A program made the position numbers and the translations under genes. Below, one piece after another: positions 1 to 8,237 of a DNA stretch of 64,000 nucleotides. The notes below the pieces were generated by a model that did no database searches, was not told the origin of the DNA, and saw only the letters and a list, made by a program, of their open reading frames with translations. The first letter of the stretch is position 1; each line of letters starts with the position of its first letter. The DNA is from Sulfobacillus thermotolerans. Lineage in GTDB: Bacteria > Bacillota > Sulfobacillia > Sulfobacillales > Sulfobacillaceae. The DNA lies in NCBI GenBank assembly GCA_002951815.1, contig CP019454.1, positions 868,001 to 932,000 on the forward strand. The letters are read 5' to 3'.

Positions 1-698
1 CCGAAGGCGGTCTTTGGCATATTGAGACAGACCATGGACCTGTGTCGGGCCGCACTGTTATCATTACCGCAGGCATAGGGGAATTTATTCCGAGGCGTTT
101 TAATGTTGATGCCATCGATCGTTTTGAAGGCCACGGTTTGTATTACGTTGTCAATACGCTGGAAGATTTTCGGGGACACGATGTATTGGTCGTAGGAGGG
201 GGGGATTCCGCGGCGGACTGGGCCATGGCGGTGGCGCAGGTGGCCCGACAAGTCTGGATGATTCATCGCCGCGATACGTTTCAGTGCCATGCGGACAGTT
301 TAGCCAAGTTGCAAGCGCTTCCTAACGTCACTTTACTGCCGCGCCACGAATTAGTCGCCATTGAGGGAAGTTCCGGTGGCATTGACTCCGTTAGTCTGCG
401 TGATAACCAGACACAGACTCAAGCCTCATTAGCCTTAAGTCGCGTCATCGTAGCGATAGGGCTTTTGCCGGGGACGCAAATTTTTCAGCGTTGGAACCTA
501 CAAGGCAACGGGACAGAGATTCATGTAAATTCGGCGATGCACACGAATTTGCCGGGAGTTTTTGCTGCCGGCGACATCGTGAGTTATCCAGGCAAAGTCA
601 AGTTGATTTCGGCTGGATTCGGTGAAGCGGCTACGGCCGTAGAGTCGGCACGCCATTATCTGCGAACCGCCTCCACGGTGGAATTAACGAATTTATAA
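1..698 (+). CDS. Type-2 ferredoxin--NADP(+) reductase-like flavoprotein, 5' truncated
   Basis: The reading frame is open from base 3, so the gene begins before the window; the GTG at 42 is only an internal codon. The C-terminal ~230 residues of a thioredoxin-reductase-fold flavoprotein are seen: an NAD(P)H-binding motif (VVGGGDSAADWA), a HRRD stretch typical of NADPH-phosphate contacts, and the FAD-binding GVFAAGD segment followed by PGKVKLISAGFGEA. No CxxC redox pair is present, which separates it from thioredoxin reductase and fits the FNR2 group (NADPH-ferredoxin/flavodoxin electron exchange, cytoplasm). It is a clear paralogue of the full-length gene at 44003-45007. Its stop lies 2 bp from the end of the convergent M61 peptidase gene. 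Confidence 0.8.
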   Translation, partial: EGGLWHIETDHGPVSGRTVIITAGIGEFIPRRFNVDAIDRFEGHGLYYVVNTLEDFRGHDVLVVGGGDSAADWAMAVAQVARQVWMIHRRDTFQCHADSLAKLQALPNVTLLPRHELVAIEGSSGGIDSVSLRDNQTQTQASLALSRVIVAIGLLPGTQIFQRWNLQGNGTEIHVNSAMHTNLPGVFAAGDIVSYPGKVKLISAGFGEAATAVESARHYLRTASTVELTNL

Positions 699-700
699 AA

Positions 701-2455
701 TCACGGCAAAGGGGCTCCCAACCAGTCGCGAAATTGTTGGCGGGCCTTTTCTGTGCTCTGAGCTTCGGGTTCAAGGGCCCACTTGTCGGGTTTTGGAGCC
801 TCGGGGATGAGGGTGTAGCTCTGCAATCGTTGGTGACGGAATATGGTGACGGTGACTGGGTGTCCGGGGACGCAATGCGCCAAGCGTGTGTCGAGATCTT
901 GAAAACGCAAGCGGACTTGATCCCAAGCAATCCATTCGTCGCCGGGAGCCAATCCTGCCGCCTCTCCGGGGCTTCCTTGCAGAACCGACTTAATTTTGAC
1001 ACGATCGGTTTCAGATCGTTCGACGATGAGGCCAGTAAAAGCGGGCGTCATGCGGGGATTTTTCCATTCCTTCTTTAAAGCAAGGCCAAACTCAGGCCAC
1101 AGATCGGTTTCTAAATCATCCGTACCATAGACCCACCGGCTCAGCCATGTGCGGACGATCGGGCCGCCAACCTCCTCTAGGGCGTGGTCCACGGCATTTT
1201 CAGGGTAGCCATGGTCGCCATATTGCTCCCATAATGTTTGCAGTACGGTGTCAAGGCTTCCACGGCCATTCGTGGCATGCCGCAAAGAGAGGTCCATGAA
1301 AAGCGCCACCAAAGCTCCTTTGAGGTAATAGCTGACCGTAATGTTCGGCGTATTTCCATCGGGGCGGTAAAATTTGATCCACGCATCCCATGACGCTTCT
1401 GCCACACTCTGTACCTTGTGGCCGGGAGTCATGTCCAAGATTCGAAGGGATTCGGCAAAATGTTGTAGGACAATGTCTGGGGTGACGGTGCCCGAGCGCG
1501 CTAACAATAGCCATGCGTAATAATCTGTCCAACCTTCTAGTACCCAGAGTAAATGGGTGTAGACTTCGTGTTGATAGTCAAAGGGACCTAAATTCTGTGG
1601 ACGAAGTCGTTTGACATTCCACAAATGGAAATATTCATGAGCAAACAGCGCCAAAATTTTCGGATATTGCTCCGGATTATCGAGTTGTAACGGATCGAAG
1701 ATAATACTGGCTGAGCTGCGGTGTTCGAGCCCACCACCTTGGTCTGGAACCCCCGCCACCAAAAATACGTAGCGAGTGTAGGGTAAAAGACCACCAAAGA
1801 CTGCATGAGCCGCCTCTAAAATGCGTGGGAGGTCACGCAGAAGGTTGGAAAGGTTGGTTCGGTCAAATCCCGTCAGGATGAGCTCATGGCGGACGCCATT
1901 CATTTCAAAGCTTTCTCGGCGAAATGTTCCGCATTCTACAGGACTGTCCACAAGGGTATCATAGTCAGCCGCAGTAAAAACGAAGCCTGGAGCAGCAGAG
2001 CGTTCGAGGGCCGTGGCAACATCCCAGCCTGGGAAGGGGACGACTTCAAGTTCGATCATATAAGGCACGTCAGTTTGTGGATAAAGAAAAACGTTCGCAC
2101 CATTGAAATATCCCCGTGTGGTATCTAAATAGCTTGAGCGCACGCTCAATTCGAAAGCATAGACATCGTAAGCCAATTGCCAGGTCGATGCGGAGCCGTC
2201 GTCAGGTACGAGGGACCATTCGGCCTTTCCCACCTTATCAACGCGCACGGGGTGTCCTGCGTGATGGGCATGGACTTGACTCACATTTTTGGCAAACTCG
2301 CGCACGAGATAAGAGCCTGGGGTCCAAACGGGCAACGCCCAGTGTAAGGGCATCGGATGTGGGCCGCTCCACGTAATCTCGACATGAAAGCGGTGACGGC
2401 CTGGGTCTTCCATAGAAATTTGATATCGCAATGTCGATGGAGCAGTCGTTGGCAT
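701..2455 (-). CDS. M61 glycyl-aminopeptidase family metallopeptidase with PDZ domain
   Basis: This 584-residue protein belongs to peptidase family M61. An N-terminal beta-rich M61 domain leads to a GGLEHRSS segment near residue 241 and the zinc motif HEYFHLWN at 273-280 (His273 and His277 ligands, Glu274 catalytic base). A C-terminal PDZ domain lies at about 485-550. No signal peptide is obvious, so a cytoplasmic or peripheral role is likely; family members remove N-terminal residues with a preference for Gly or Ala. The ATG start is preceded by GGAGG about 6 bp upstream. It is convergent with the FNR2-like gene and divergent from the aldolase gene. Confidence 0.88.
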   Translation of the reverse strand: MPTTAPSTLRYQISMEDPGRHRFHVEITWSGPHPMPLHWALPVWTPGSYLVREFAKNVSQVHAHHAGHPVRVDKVGKAEWSLVPDDGSASTWQLAYDVYAFELSVRSSYLDTTRGYFNGANVFLYPQTDVPYMIELEVVPFPGWDVATALERSAAPGFVFTAADYDTLVDSPVECGTFRRESFEMNGVRHELILTGFDRTNLSNLLRDLPRILEAAHAVFGGLLPYTRYVFLVAGVPDQGGGLEHRSSASIIFDPLQLDNPEQYPKILALFAHEYFHLWNVKRLRPQNLGPFDYQHEVYTHLLWVLEGWTDYYAWLLLARSGTVTPDIVLQHFAESLRILDMTPGHKVQSVAEASWDAWIKFYRPDGNTPNITVSYYLKGALVALFMDLSLRHATNGRGSLDTVLQTLWEQYGDHGYPENAVDHALEEVGGPIVRTWLSRWVYGTDDLETDLWPEFGLALKKEWKNPRMTPAFTGLIVERSETDRVKIKSVLQGSPGEAAGLAPGDEWIAWDQVRLRFQDLDTRLAHCVPGHPVTVTIFRHQRLQSYTLIPEAPKPDKWALEPEAQSTEKARQQFRDWLGAPLP

Positions 2456-2620
2456 AGGTCCTCCTTGAATTTATGATCGCGTGCCGTGCACTGAGGGAGA
2501 CACCCGCAGTTTGATGATACCCAAAAATCGCCAAAATGTCCCGCCTTATGGGGGTTGTCTTGGGTTCTATGGGGAATAGGGCGGGAATGTTCTGTCAACC
2601 GTACGTTATGGCGGTCGAAT

Positions 2621-2648
2621 TTTCCATTGCTACAGGGTTTGCTATGAT
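2621..2648 (+). promoter_or_regulatory. Sigma-A-like promoter of the aldolase gene
   Basis: TTTCCA (2621-2626) and TATGAT (2643-2648) are separated by 16 bp, matching 4/6 and 5/6 of the vegetative consensus. Transcription would begin near 2655, downstream of the upstream in-frame ATGs at 2644 and 2647. This supports translation from 2695. Confidence 0.5.
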
Positions 2649-2694
2649 GGAGACAGAACAGGAACCGACAAGAGAAAGGACTGACATATCGAAC

Positions 2695-3597
2695 ATGGCA
2701 GGTCTAGACATACGCACACATCTTGATCAATTGAGTCTTAATGCGGGAAAAAAGGCGCGCTTATACCGCCTTCTCTATGGAGCTGGCCCCGCCAATGGGA
2801 CGCTTATGATCTTACCCATTGACCAAGGACTGGAACATGGGCCGCGTGATTTTCTAGGGGCACCAGAAAGTCTTGACCCCGGATTTCAGTTTCGCCTAGC
2901 CTTGGACGGACACTTTTCCGCGATTGCTTGTCAAATCGGATTGGCTGAGAAATTTTATCCGGAATATGCGGGACAGGTTCCCTTGATTTTAAAACTCAAT
3001 GGGAAGACCGAGATTCCGGCCGATAACGAACCGTTGTCGCCTCTGACCGCATCGGTGGAGGATGCGGTTCGGCTTGGCGCAGACGCGGTGGGGTACACCC
3101 TATACGTTGGGTCTCCCCGGCAAGATGAGGATTTTGCTCAGTTTCGTCAAATCCGGGCGGAGGCAGAGCGCTTTGGAATGCCTGTCATTGTCTGGAGTTA
3201 CCCGCGTGGAGCAGCGATTGAGGCGAAGGGAGGGAAGAACACCGTCTATGCTATAGACTACGCGGCTCGCACGGCCCAAGAGCTCGGTGCGGACGTCATC
3301 AAGGTCAATGTGCCCAACGTGCAAGCAGATCTCAGCCAGGCACCTAAGGCCTATCAGCGTGAGTGGACACTTGATGCCGCATTATCTCAGATTATTCGTT
3401 CGGGTGGACGGTCTTTGGTCATCTTTGCAGGCGGGGAGAAAGCGTCAGAAGAAGAGACGTTGGCCAAGGCTCGCCAGTGCATGGATAGTGGAGCCACTGG
3501 ACTGATTTTTGGACGGACTGTATGGCAACGGTCATATCATGACGCGATGACACTAGCTGAGGAGATTCATAAATTGTTGGCAAATTATCCCGGCTAA
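2695..3597 (+). CDS. Class I (DhnA-type) fructose-bisphosphate aldolase
   Basis: This is a 300-residue TIM-barrel aldolase of the archaeal/DhnA class I type, which cleaves fructose-1,6-bisphosphate to DHAP and glyceraldehyde-3-phosphate through a Schiff-base lysine. Visible signatures are LPIDQGLEHGPRDF near the N-terminus, the segment GADVIKVNVP carrying the likely Schiff-base Lys, and the phosphate-binding C-terminal loops VIFAGGEK and GLIFGRTVWQR. The frame extends upstream to 2536, but the promoter at 2621-2648 and the AGAGAAAGGA stretch before the ATG at 2695 favour the shorter protein. It is monocistronic, with a strong terminator directly downstream. Related family members act as 2-amino-3,7-dideoxy-heptulosonate synthases, so substrate is inferred. 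Confidence 0.85.
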   Translation: MAGLDIRTHLDQLSLNAGKKARLYRLLYGAGPANGTLMILPIDQGLEHGPRDFLGAPESLDPGFQFRLALDGHFSAIACQIGLAEKFYPEYAGQVPLILKLNGKTEIPADNEPLSPLTASVEDAVRLGADAVGYTLYVGSPRQDEDFAQFRQIRAEAERFGMPVIVWSYPRGAAIEAKGGKNTVYAIDYAARTAQELGADVIKVNVPNVQADLSQAPKAYQREWTLDAALSQIIRSGGRSLVIFAGGEKASEEETLAKARQCMDSGATGLIFGRTVWQRSYHDAMTLAEEIHKLLANYPG

Positions 3598-3616
3598 TGC
3601 TCCTTGAGAAGATAAC

Positions 3617-3654
3617 GGAAAAAGGCGCAGACCTTATGGTCAGCGCCTTTTTCC
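3617..3654 (+). terminator. Rho-independent terminator after the aldolase gene
   Basis: A perfect 12-bp stem (3617-3628 with 3643-3654, GGAAAAAGGCGC and its complement) encloses a 14-nt loop, and the 3' arm contains the T-rich tract. It begins 20 bp after the aldolase stop codon. Confidence 0.85.
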
Positions 3655-3831
3655 GATGTTCCACAAAGGAATGTGGGCTGAGCCCCGGAAATGTTGCGGC
3701 CTGTTGCCAGAATTTAAATGATCTGGAGAAGACAATCTGCCTTGGTAGAAGATGACGCCAATTGTGGGCGTACCTGGGGTATGCGTTGCGCATACGTTAA
3801 AGGGTATAAACGTGCGATGGGAGAGATGATC

Positions 3832-4701
3832 ATGGCAGGGTCTGTCAACAAGAATGCACATCACGCCAACGAAGACGGCAATGGGACGTGGATTCAAAAA
3901 CCAACGCAAACCGCTGGCTCTCAGCGATTTCAACGGTTTGTCGTGCGCAGCCATCTGGTGACACCAGGGGAAGATTTGCTTAAGACGCTCGTACCCTATT
4001 TTGCGGGGAAAGTGTCGCCGCGCGATATCGTGGTGATTGGAGAAAAGGTGGTAGCGATTGCCGAAGGGCGGGCGGTTTTGCTAAATCAAGTGAAGCCGCG
4101 GTGGATGGCCCGCTGGTTGTCACGGCATGTGCGCCAGCTTGGATATGGGTTGGGCTTGCGGCGCCCCGAAACCATGGAGATGGCGATTCGTGAGGCGGGA
4201 CTGCCGCGCATTTTAGCGGCGGCAACCGCCGGGGCCTTTGATCGTCTGACGGGACGTTCGGGAGACTTTTACCGGATTGCGGGGAGGGAAGTGGCGTCGA
4301 TTGACGGGCCAGGGCCAACAACCATTCCGCCGTATAACGAATATATTGTCTTAGCACCAGAGCATGGACAAGAAATTGCCGACCGATTAGCTAAACTGTT
4401 GCATACACAGGTGGCCATTGTTGATGTCAATGATATCGGGGCGGAAGTCTTGGCAGCATCAGCGCGGGTCGACAAAGAATTGGTGCGCAGTCTTCTGCGT
4501 GATAATCCGATGGGCCAAGGTGCGCAACGCACTCCTCTGGCCGTGTTGAGGCCACAGGCTGTCGCTGAGCGACGCACCGCATGGCCAACAGCACAGATTG
4601 GCGACGAGGAGGGGGGGATTGTGGGCATGATACCGGGGGAAGGTTTAGGGGGGCTTATTTGGGCGGACGATGAGGTGGCGTCAACCAAAACCAAGAGATA
4701 G
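3832..4701 (+). CDS. CofE-like coenzyme F420-0:L-glutamate ligase family protein
   Basis: The 289-residue product resembles the F420-0:gamma-glutamyl ligase family, with the conserved N-terminal VSPRDIVVIGEKVVAIAEGR region, a PPYNEYIVLAPEHG segment, and the VAIVDVNDIGAEVLAAS strand near the nucleotide/metal site. The frame opens at 3718, but the ATG at 3832 has GGGAGAG 6 bp upstream and starts just before the conserved region. In F420 producers this enzyme adds glutamate to the coenzyme tail with GTP. No other F420 biosynthetic gene (cofC, cofD, fbiC) is in the window, so the real substrate is uncertain. It stands alone between the aldolase and LeuDH-like genes. Confidence 0.65.
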   Translation: MAGSVNKNAHHANEDGNGTWIQKPTQTAGSQRFQRFVVRSHLVTPGEDLLKTLVPYFAGKVSPRDIVVIGEKVVAIAEGRAVLLNQVKPRWMARWLSRHVRQLGYGLGLRRPETMEMAIREAGLPRILAAATAGAFDRLTGRSGDFYRIAGREVASIDGPGPTTIPPYNEYIVLAPEHGQEIADRLAKLLHTQVAIVDVNDIGAEVLAASARVDKELVRSLLRDNPMGQGAQRTPLAVLRPQAVAERRTAWPTAQIGDEEGGIVGMIPGEGLGGLIWADDEVASTKTKR

Positions 4702-4792
4702 AACGCGGATTGTTACTGGTTGCAATGCCTGTCCTTTGTCGCTAAAGTCATAGAAGAAGCGTGGGGCGTTTTTGCCGACAAGGGGGAATTCA

Positions 4793-5866
4793 ATGAATAT
4801 CTTTAAGGCTATGGCGCAGCGAGGGCATGAGCAAGTGATTTTCAACTTCGATAGGCGTACAGGATTGCGGGCGATTATTGCTATCCATGACACGACTTTG
4901 GGACCGGCCTTGGGCGGGTGTCGGCTGTTTCCCTATGGGTCTGAAGATGCCGCCATTGAGGATGTGCTCAGGCTGTCCGAAGGCATGACGTATAAGGCCG
5001 CCGCAGCAGGTATCGATTTCGGCGGCGGGCAAGCGGTCATCTTGGAAGATCCGGTGAATCGGTCAACTTCAGAAGCTCTGCGAGCATTTGGCCGCTTTGT
5101 GGAAACCCTTCAAGGTCGGTATATTACCGGGGAAGATGTTGGCATCAATGAATCAGATTTGGTCCAGGTAGCTAAAGAGACCCATCATGTGATTGGTTTG
5201 CCAAAAGCTTATGGAGGGTCCGGTGACACTGGTGATATGACGGCGCAGGGAGTGCTCACCGCTATCCGGGCATCGTTGGAATACCGATTTGGTTCGCCGT
5301 CGTTGACGGGACGTAGATTGGCCATCCAAGGCTTAGGCAAAGTAGGTTATCAACTCGCCCGCCGTGCCATGGCGGAGGGGGCGCATGTGATAGCCGCGGA
5401 TATCAACCCGCATGTCGTCGGCAAAGCCTCAGCGGAACTGAACATAGAACCTGCCGATCCTTGGACAATTTTAGAAACCCCTTGCGATGTTTTAGCACCT
5501 TGTGCCTTGGGCAATGTCGTGAACCGCGGGTCGATCGACCGATTGGCATGCCACATCATTGCTGGGTCTGCCAATAATCAGTTGGAGGACATGGAAATGG
5601 GGCGTGCGTTGCGTGAGCGGAACATTTTATATGCCCCCGATTTTATTGTAAATGCCGGCGGCCTTATTCAAGGAGCTGCTGAGCTTCAGGGCTATAGTCA
5701 GGAACGGGCTAAACGGCAGATTGAAGATATTTCCCCGTTATTAAGCGAAGTGTTTCGGCGATCAGATGAGAGCGGCTTATCGACCGTGGAAGTGGCAATG
5801 GCCATTGTTGAAGAACGCATTGATATGCTCCATGCGATTCGGCGCATATTTACACGCCCCTCGTGA
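4793..5866 (+). CDS. Leucine dehydrogenase family protein with Gln at the catalytic Lys80 position
   Basis: The 357-residue protein aligns without gaps to Bacillus leucine dehydrogenase over the first 80 residues (IAIHDTTLGPALGG; GMTYKAAAAGIDFGGG). These enzymes interconvert leucine, valine or isoleucine and 2-oxo acids with NAD+. The Rossmann motif GLGKVGYQLA and the IAGSANNQ and VNAGGLIQ segments are intact. Lys68 (MTYK) is kept, but the residue equal to catalytic Lys80 is Gln80 (codon CAA, bases GGCGGCGGGCAAGC). Start chosen at 4793, where AGGGGG lies 7 bp upstream. The mutase gene follows 116 bp later, suggesting a branched-chain catabolic context. Activity cannot be assumed given the substitution. 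Confidence 0.85.
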   Translation: MNIFKAMAQRGHEQVIFNFDRRTGLRAIIAIHDTTLGPALGGCRLFPYGSEDAAIEDVLRLSEGMTYKAAAAGIDFGGGQAVILEDPVNRSTSEALRAFGRFVETLQGRYITGEDVGINESDLVQVAKETHHVIGLPKAYGGSGDTGDMTAQGVLTAIRASLEYRFGSPSLTGRRLAIQGLGKVGYQLARRAMAEGAHVIAADINPHVVGKASAELNIEPADPWTILETPCDVLAPCALGNVVNRGSIDRLACHIIAGSANNQLEDMEMGRALRERNILYAPDFIVNAGGLIQGAAELQGYSQERAKRQIEDISPLLSEVFRRSDESGLSTVEVAMAIVEERIDMLHAIRRIFTRPS

Positions 5867-5893
5867 TCACGACGGAGGGTAGGAAAAACCGGA

Positions 5894-5922
5894 TTGCAAC
5901 CCCTAAGCTCCCTGTGTAAGAT
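5894..5922 (+). promoter_or_regulatory. Possible promoter of the acyl-CoA mutase gene
   Basis: TTGCAA (5894-5899) and TAAGAT (5917-5922) with a 17-bp spacer, each 4/6 to consensus, about 60 bp before the mutase start. Weak, and read-through from the LeuDH-like gene is equally possible. Confidence 0.35.
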
Positions 5923-5982
5923 GGAAATTATAAACTGTGCTGTAGATACGGAGGGACATTGAGAACGGGAAAGGAGCCTATC

Positions 5983-7629
5983 ATGGCAACCGAGGCATTT
6001 CACCATCATTCAGCAACCTTGCGTTCGGCACCGATTGGAGACCCCTATCAGGGGCATCGTGAGTTTCGTACATTATCTGGATTACCGGTAAAAGAGGTCT
6101 ATGGTCCAGAAGATGTCAACATAAGCCCTGAACGACCCGGTATTTATCCTTTTACGCGAGGGATTCATCCGACCATGTACCGTGGACGTGTATGGACCAT
6201 GCGACAATTTGCCGGATTTGGAACAGCACGTGAAACCAATGAACGCTTTCATTATCTTTTGGAACAAGGGCAAACGGGATTGTCCGTGGCTTTCGACATG
6301 CCAACGTTGATGGGCTACGATTCGGACGACGGGCACAGCTTAGGAGAAGTAGGTCGGGAAGGTGTGGCTATTGATCATGTCGGCGATATGCAGCGTTTGT
6401 TTGAGGGAATCCCACTGGACAAAGTGTCGACGTCGATGACGATCAATGGGCCAGGCCCCATTATTTGGGCAATGTATCTGGTGGCTGCAGAACGCCAAGG
6501 CGTGGCTTGGGATCAGTTGCGAGGGACGTTGCAAGCAGACATTTTAAAAGAATACATTGCACAAAAAGAGTGGATTTTTCCTCCCAAACCGTCGATGCGC
6601 GTTATCGTGGATATGATGGCTTATGCGACGGCTCATGTTCCTCAGTGGAACTCCATTAGTATCAGTGGATATCACATTCGCGAAGCGGGATCGACGGCTG
6701 CGCAGGAACTGGCCTTTACCTTAGCGGATGGATTTGCTTATGTGGAAGCCGGTATAGCCGCTGGCCTTGATGTCGATGCATTTGCGCCACGCCTTTCCTT
6801 CTTTTTCAATGCCCATATTGACTTTTTTGAAGAAATTGCAAAATTTCGTGCGGCTCGCCGAATCTGGGCGCGCCATCTTAAAGAAATTTATGGAGCGAAA
6901 AATCCCAAGTCCTGGACCATGCGCTTTCATACGCAGACGGCAGGTTGTTCCTTAACCGCCCAACAGCCTGAGAACAATATTGTGCGGACGGCATATGAAG
7001 CGATGGCGGCGGTATTGGGAGGAACGCAATCACTGCACACGAATTCTATGGACGAAGTGTTATCGTTGCCAACAGAGAAGGCTGTGAAGATTGCTCTGCG
7101 AACGCAGCAGATTCTGGCATATGAGACGGGTGTTCCCAATACCGTGGACCCTTTGGCAGGCTCTTATTACGTTGAAGCCTTGACAGACCAAATGGAGCAG
7201 CTGGCGGAAGAGTATTTCCAGCGCATTCACGATCAAGGTGGCGTTCTCGAATGCATTGAGAATGGCTTTTTGCAGAGAGAAATCGCGGATGCCGCCTACC
7301 GTTATCAAAAAGAATTAGAAAATCACGAGCAGATTATGGTGGGGGTTAATGCATTTGTGGAACCTCAAGAAGGAAACGTTATTCCCCTTTTGCGCATCGA
7401 CCCTGCGGTCGAACGGGAGCAAGTTCAAAGCCTTCAGGCGTGGAAACAGCAGCGGGATGCCGCCGCTGTACGGTCAACATTGTCCAGTCTTGAACGGGCG
7501 TGTGCCACGGAGTCGGCGCCATTAATGCCTGCCATTATCGATGCCGTTCGGGCTGGGTGTACCGAAGGTGAGATTGTCGAGGTGATGAAGTCAGTTTTTG
7601 GCACGTGGCGAGAGCGGCCTGTGTTCTAA
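5983..7629 (+). CDS. Adenosylcobalamin-dependent acyl-CoA mutase large subunit, isobutyryl-CoA-mutase type
   Basis: The 548-residue protein covers the substrate-binding TIM barrel of the methylmalonyl-CoA mutase family and lacks the C-terminal B12-binding domain, so it needs a separate small subunit that is not in this window. The two residues that set substrate choice can be placed: methylmalonyl-CoA mutase Tyr89 corresponds to Phe76 (TMRQFAGFG) and Arg207 to Gln194 (KEYIAQKEW). This Phe/Gln pair is the isobutyryl-CoA mutase signature and is also seen in ethylmalonyl-CoA mutases. The conserved His of [11 protein letters not shown] is present. The start at 5983 has AAAGGAG 7 bp upstream. Next to a LeuDH homologue, a role in valine-derived isobutyryl-CoA metabolism is plausible. 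Confidence 0.85.
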   Translation: MATEAFHHHSATLRSAPIGDPYQGHREFRTLSGLPVKEVYGPEDVNISPERPGIYPFTRGIHPTMYRGRVWTMRQFAGFGTARETNERFHYLLEQGQTGLSVAFDMPTLMGYDSDDGHSLGEVGREGVAIDHVGDMQRLFEGIPLDKVSTSMTINGPGPIIWAMYLVAAERQGVAWDQLRGTLQADILKEYIAQKEWIFPPKPSMRVIVDMMAYATAHVPQWNSISISGYHIREAGSTAAQELAFTLADGFAYVEAGIAAGLDVDAFAPRLSFFFNAHIDFFEEIAKFRAARRIWARHLKEIYGAKNPKSWTMRFHTQTAGCSLTAQQPENNIVRTAYEAMAAVLGGTQSLHTNSMDEVLSLPTEKAVKIALRTQQILAYETGVPNTVDPLAGSYYVEALTDQMEQLAEEYFQRIHDQGGVLECIENGFLQREIADAAYRYQKELENHEQIMVGVNAFVEPQEGNVIPLLRIDPAVEREQVQSLQAWKQQRDAAAVRSTLSSLERACATESAPLMPAIIDAVRAGCTEGEIVEVMKSVFGTWRERPVF

Positions 7630-7690
7630 GACGATATGGGCCTTGTATTAAGTAAACGACGCCTTTTAAGTCCCAGAACGGAGTGGCGCC

Positions 7691-8185
7691 ATGCGATTTA
7701 AGCAGGCGTGGCAGCGGTTGAGATTCTTTGTAGTGGGGCGAATGCTGCCAAAACGTCTGGTTCAGTTCTTAATGTATCTAACGCAAACTAAATTCTTAGT
7801 GGCCGTCGTGGTAGTTCTGTGGCGCGATGACAAGATCTTGTTGTTGCGCCATAGCTATCGTCCTCGCTATCCATGGGGTTTGCTGACAGGCTGGGTGAAT
7901 GCCGGAGAAACGCCCGAGGCGGCCGCGTGTCGGGAAATCTTTGAGGAAACGGGGTTGCATATTGAGCATTTGAAGTATTTCTATTCAGGTGTGCCACATC
8001 ACCGTCATCTGGAAATCGGCTATTGGGCGGAGGTGTCGGAGCCAACGGTGTCTAAAAGTTCGAAAGACGGGGAGATTATGGAATCACGTTGGTTTGGTTT
8101 TACTGAACTGCCCGATCGGTTGTTGCCATCACAGTATCCCTTAATTGAGCAAGCTTACCGCCACCATCAGCATCTAGAAGCCTAA
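7691..8185 (+). CDS. Nudix hydrolase
   Basis: This 164-residue protein has a complete Nudix box: GWVNAGETPEAAACREIFEE followed by TGL matches GX5EX7REUXEEXGU, giving the Mg2+-binding Glu residues for hydrolysis of a nucleoside diphosphate linked to another group. The N-terminus is basic and fairly hydrophobic (residues 15-45), longer than in minimal Nudix enzymes. CGGAGTG precedes the ATG. It is close to the following lipoprotein gene (53 bp to that start), so the two may be co-transcribed. The substrate cannot be read from the sequence. Confidence 0.85.
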   Translation: MRFKQAWQRLRFFVVGRMLPKRLVQFLMYLTQTKFLVAVVVVLWRDDKILLLRHSYRPRYPWGLLTGWVNAGETPEAAACREIFEETGLHIEHLKYFYSGVPHHRHLEIGYWAEVSEPTVSKSSKDGEIMESRWFGFTELPDRLLPSQYPLIEQAYRHHQHLEA

Positions 8186-8237
8186 TTGCTTGCGATTAAT
8201 GTCGAAACGTCGCACAATAACGGGTGGTGATGCGACA

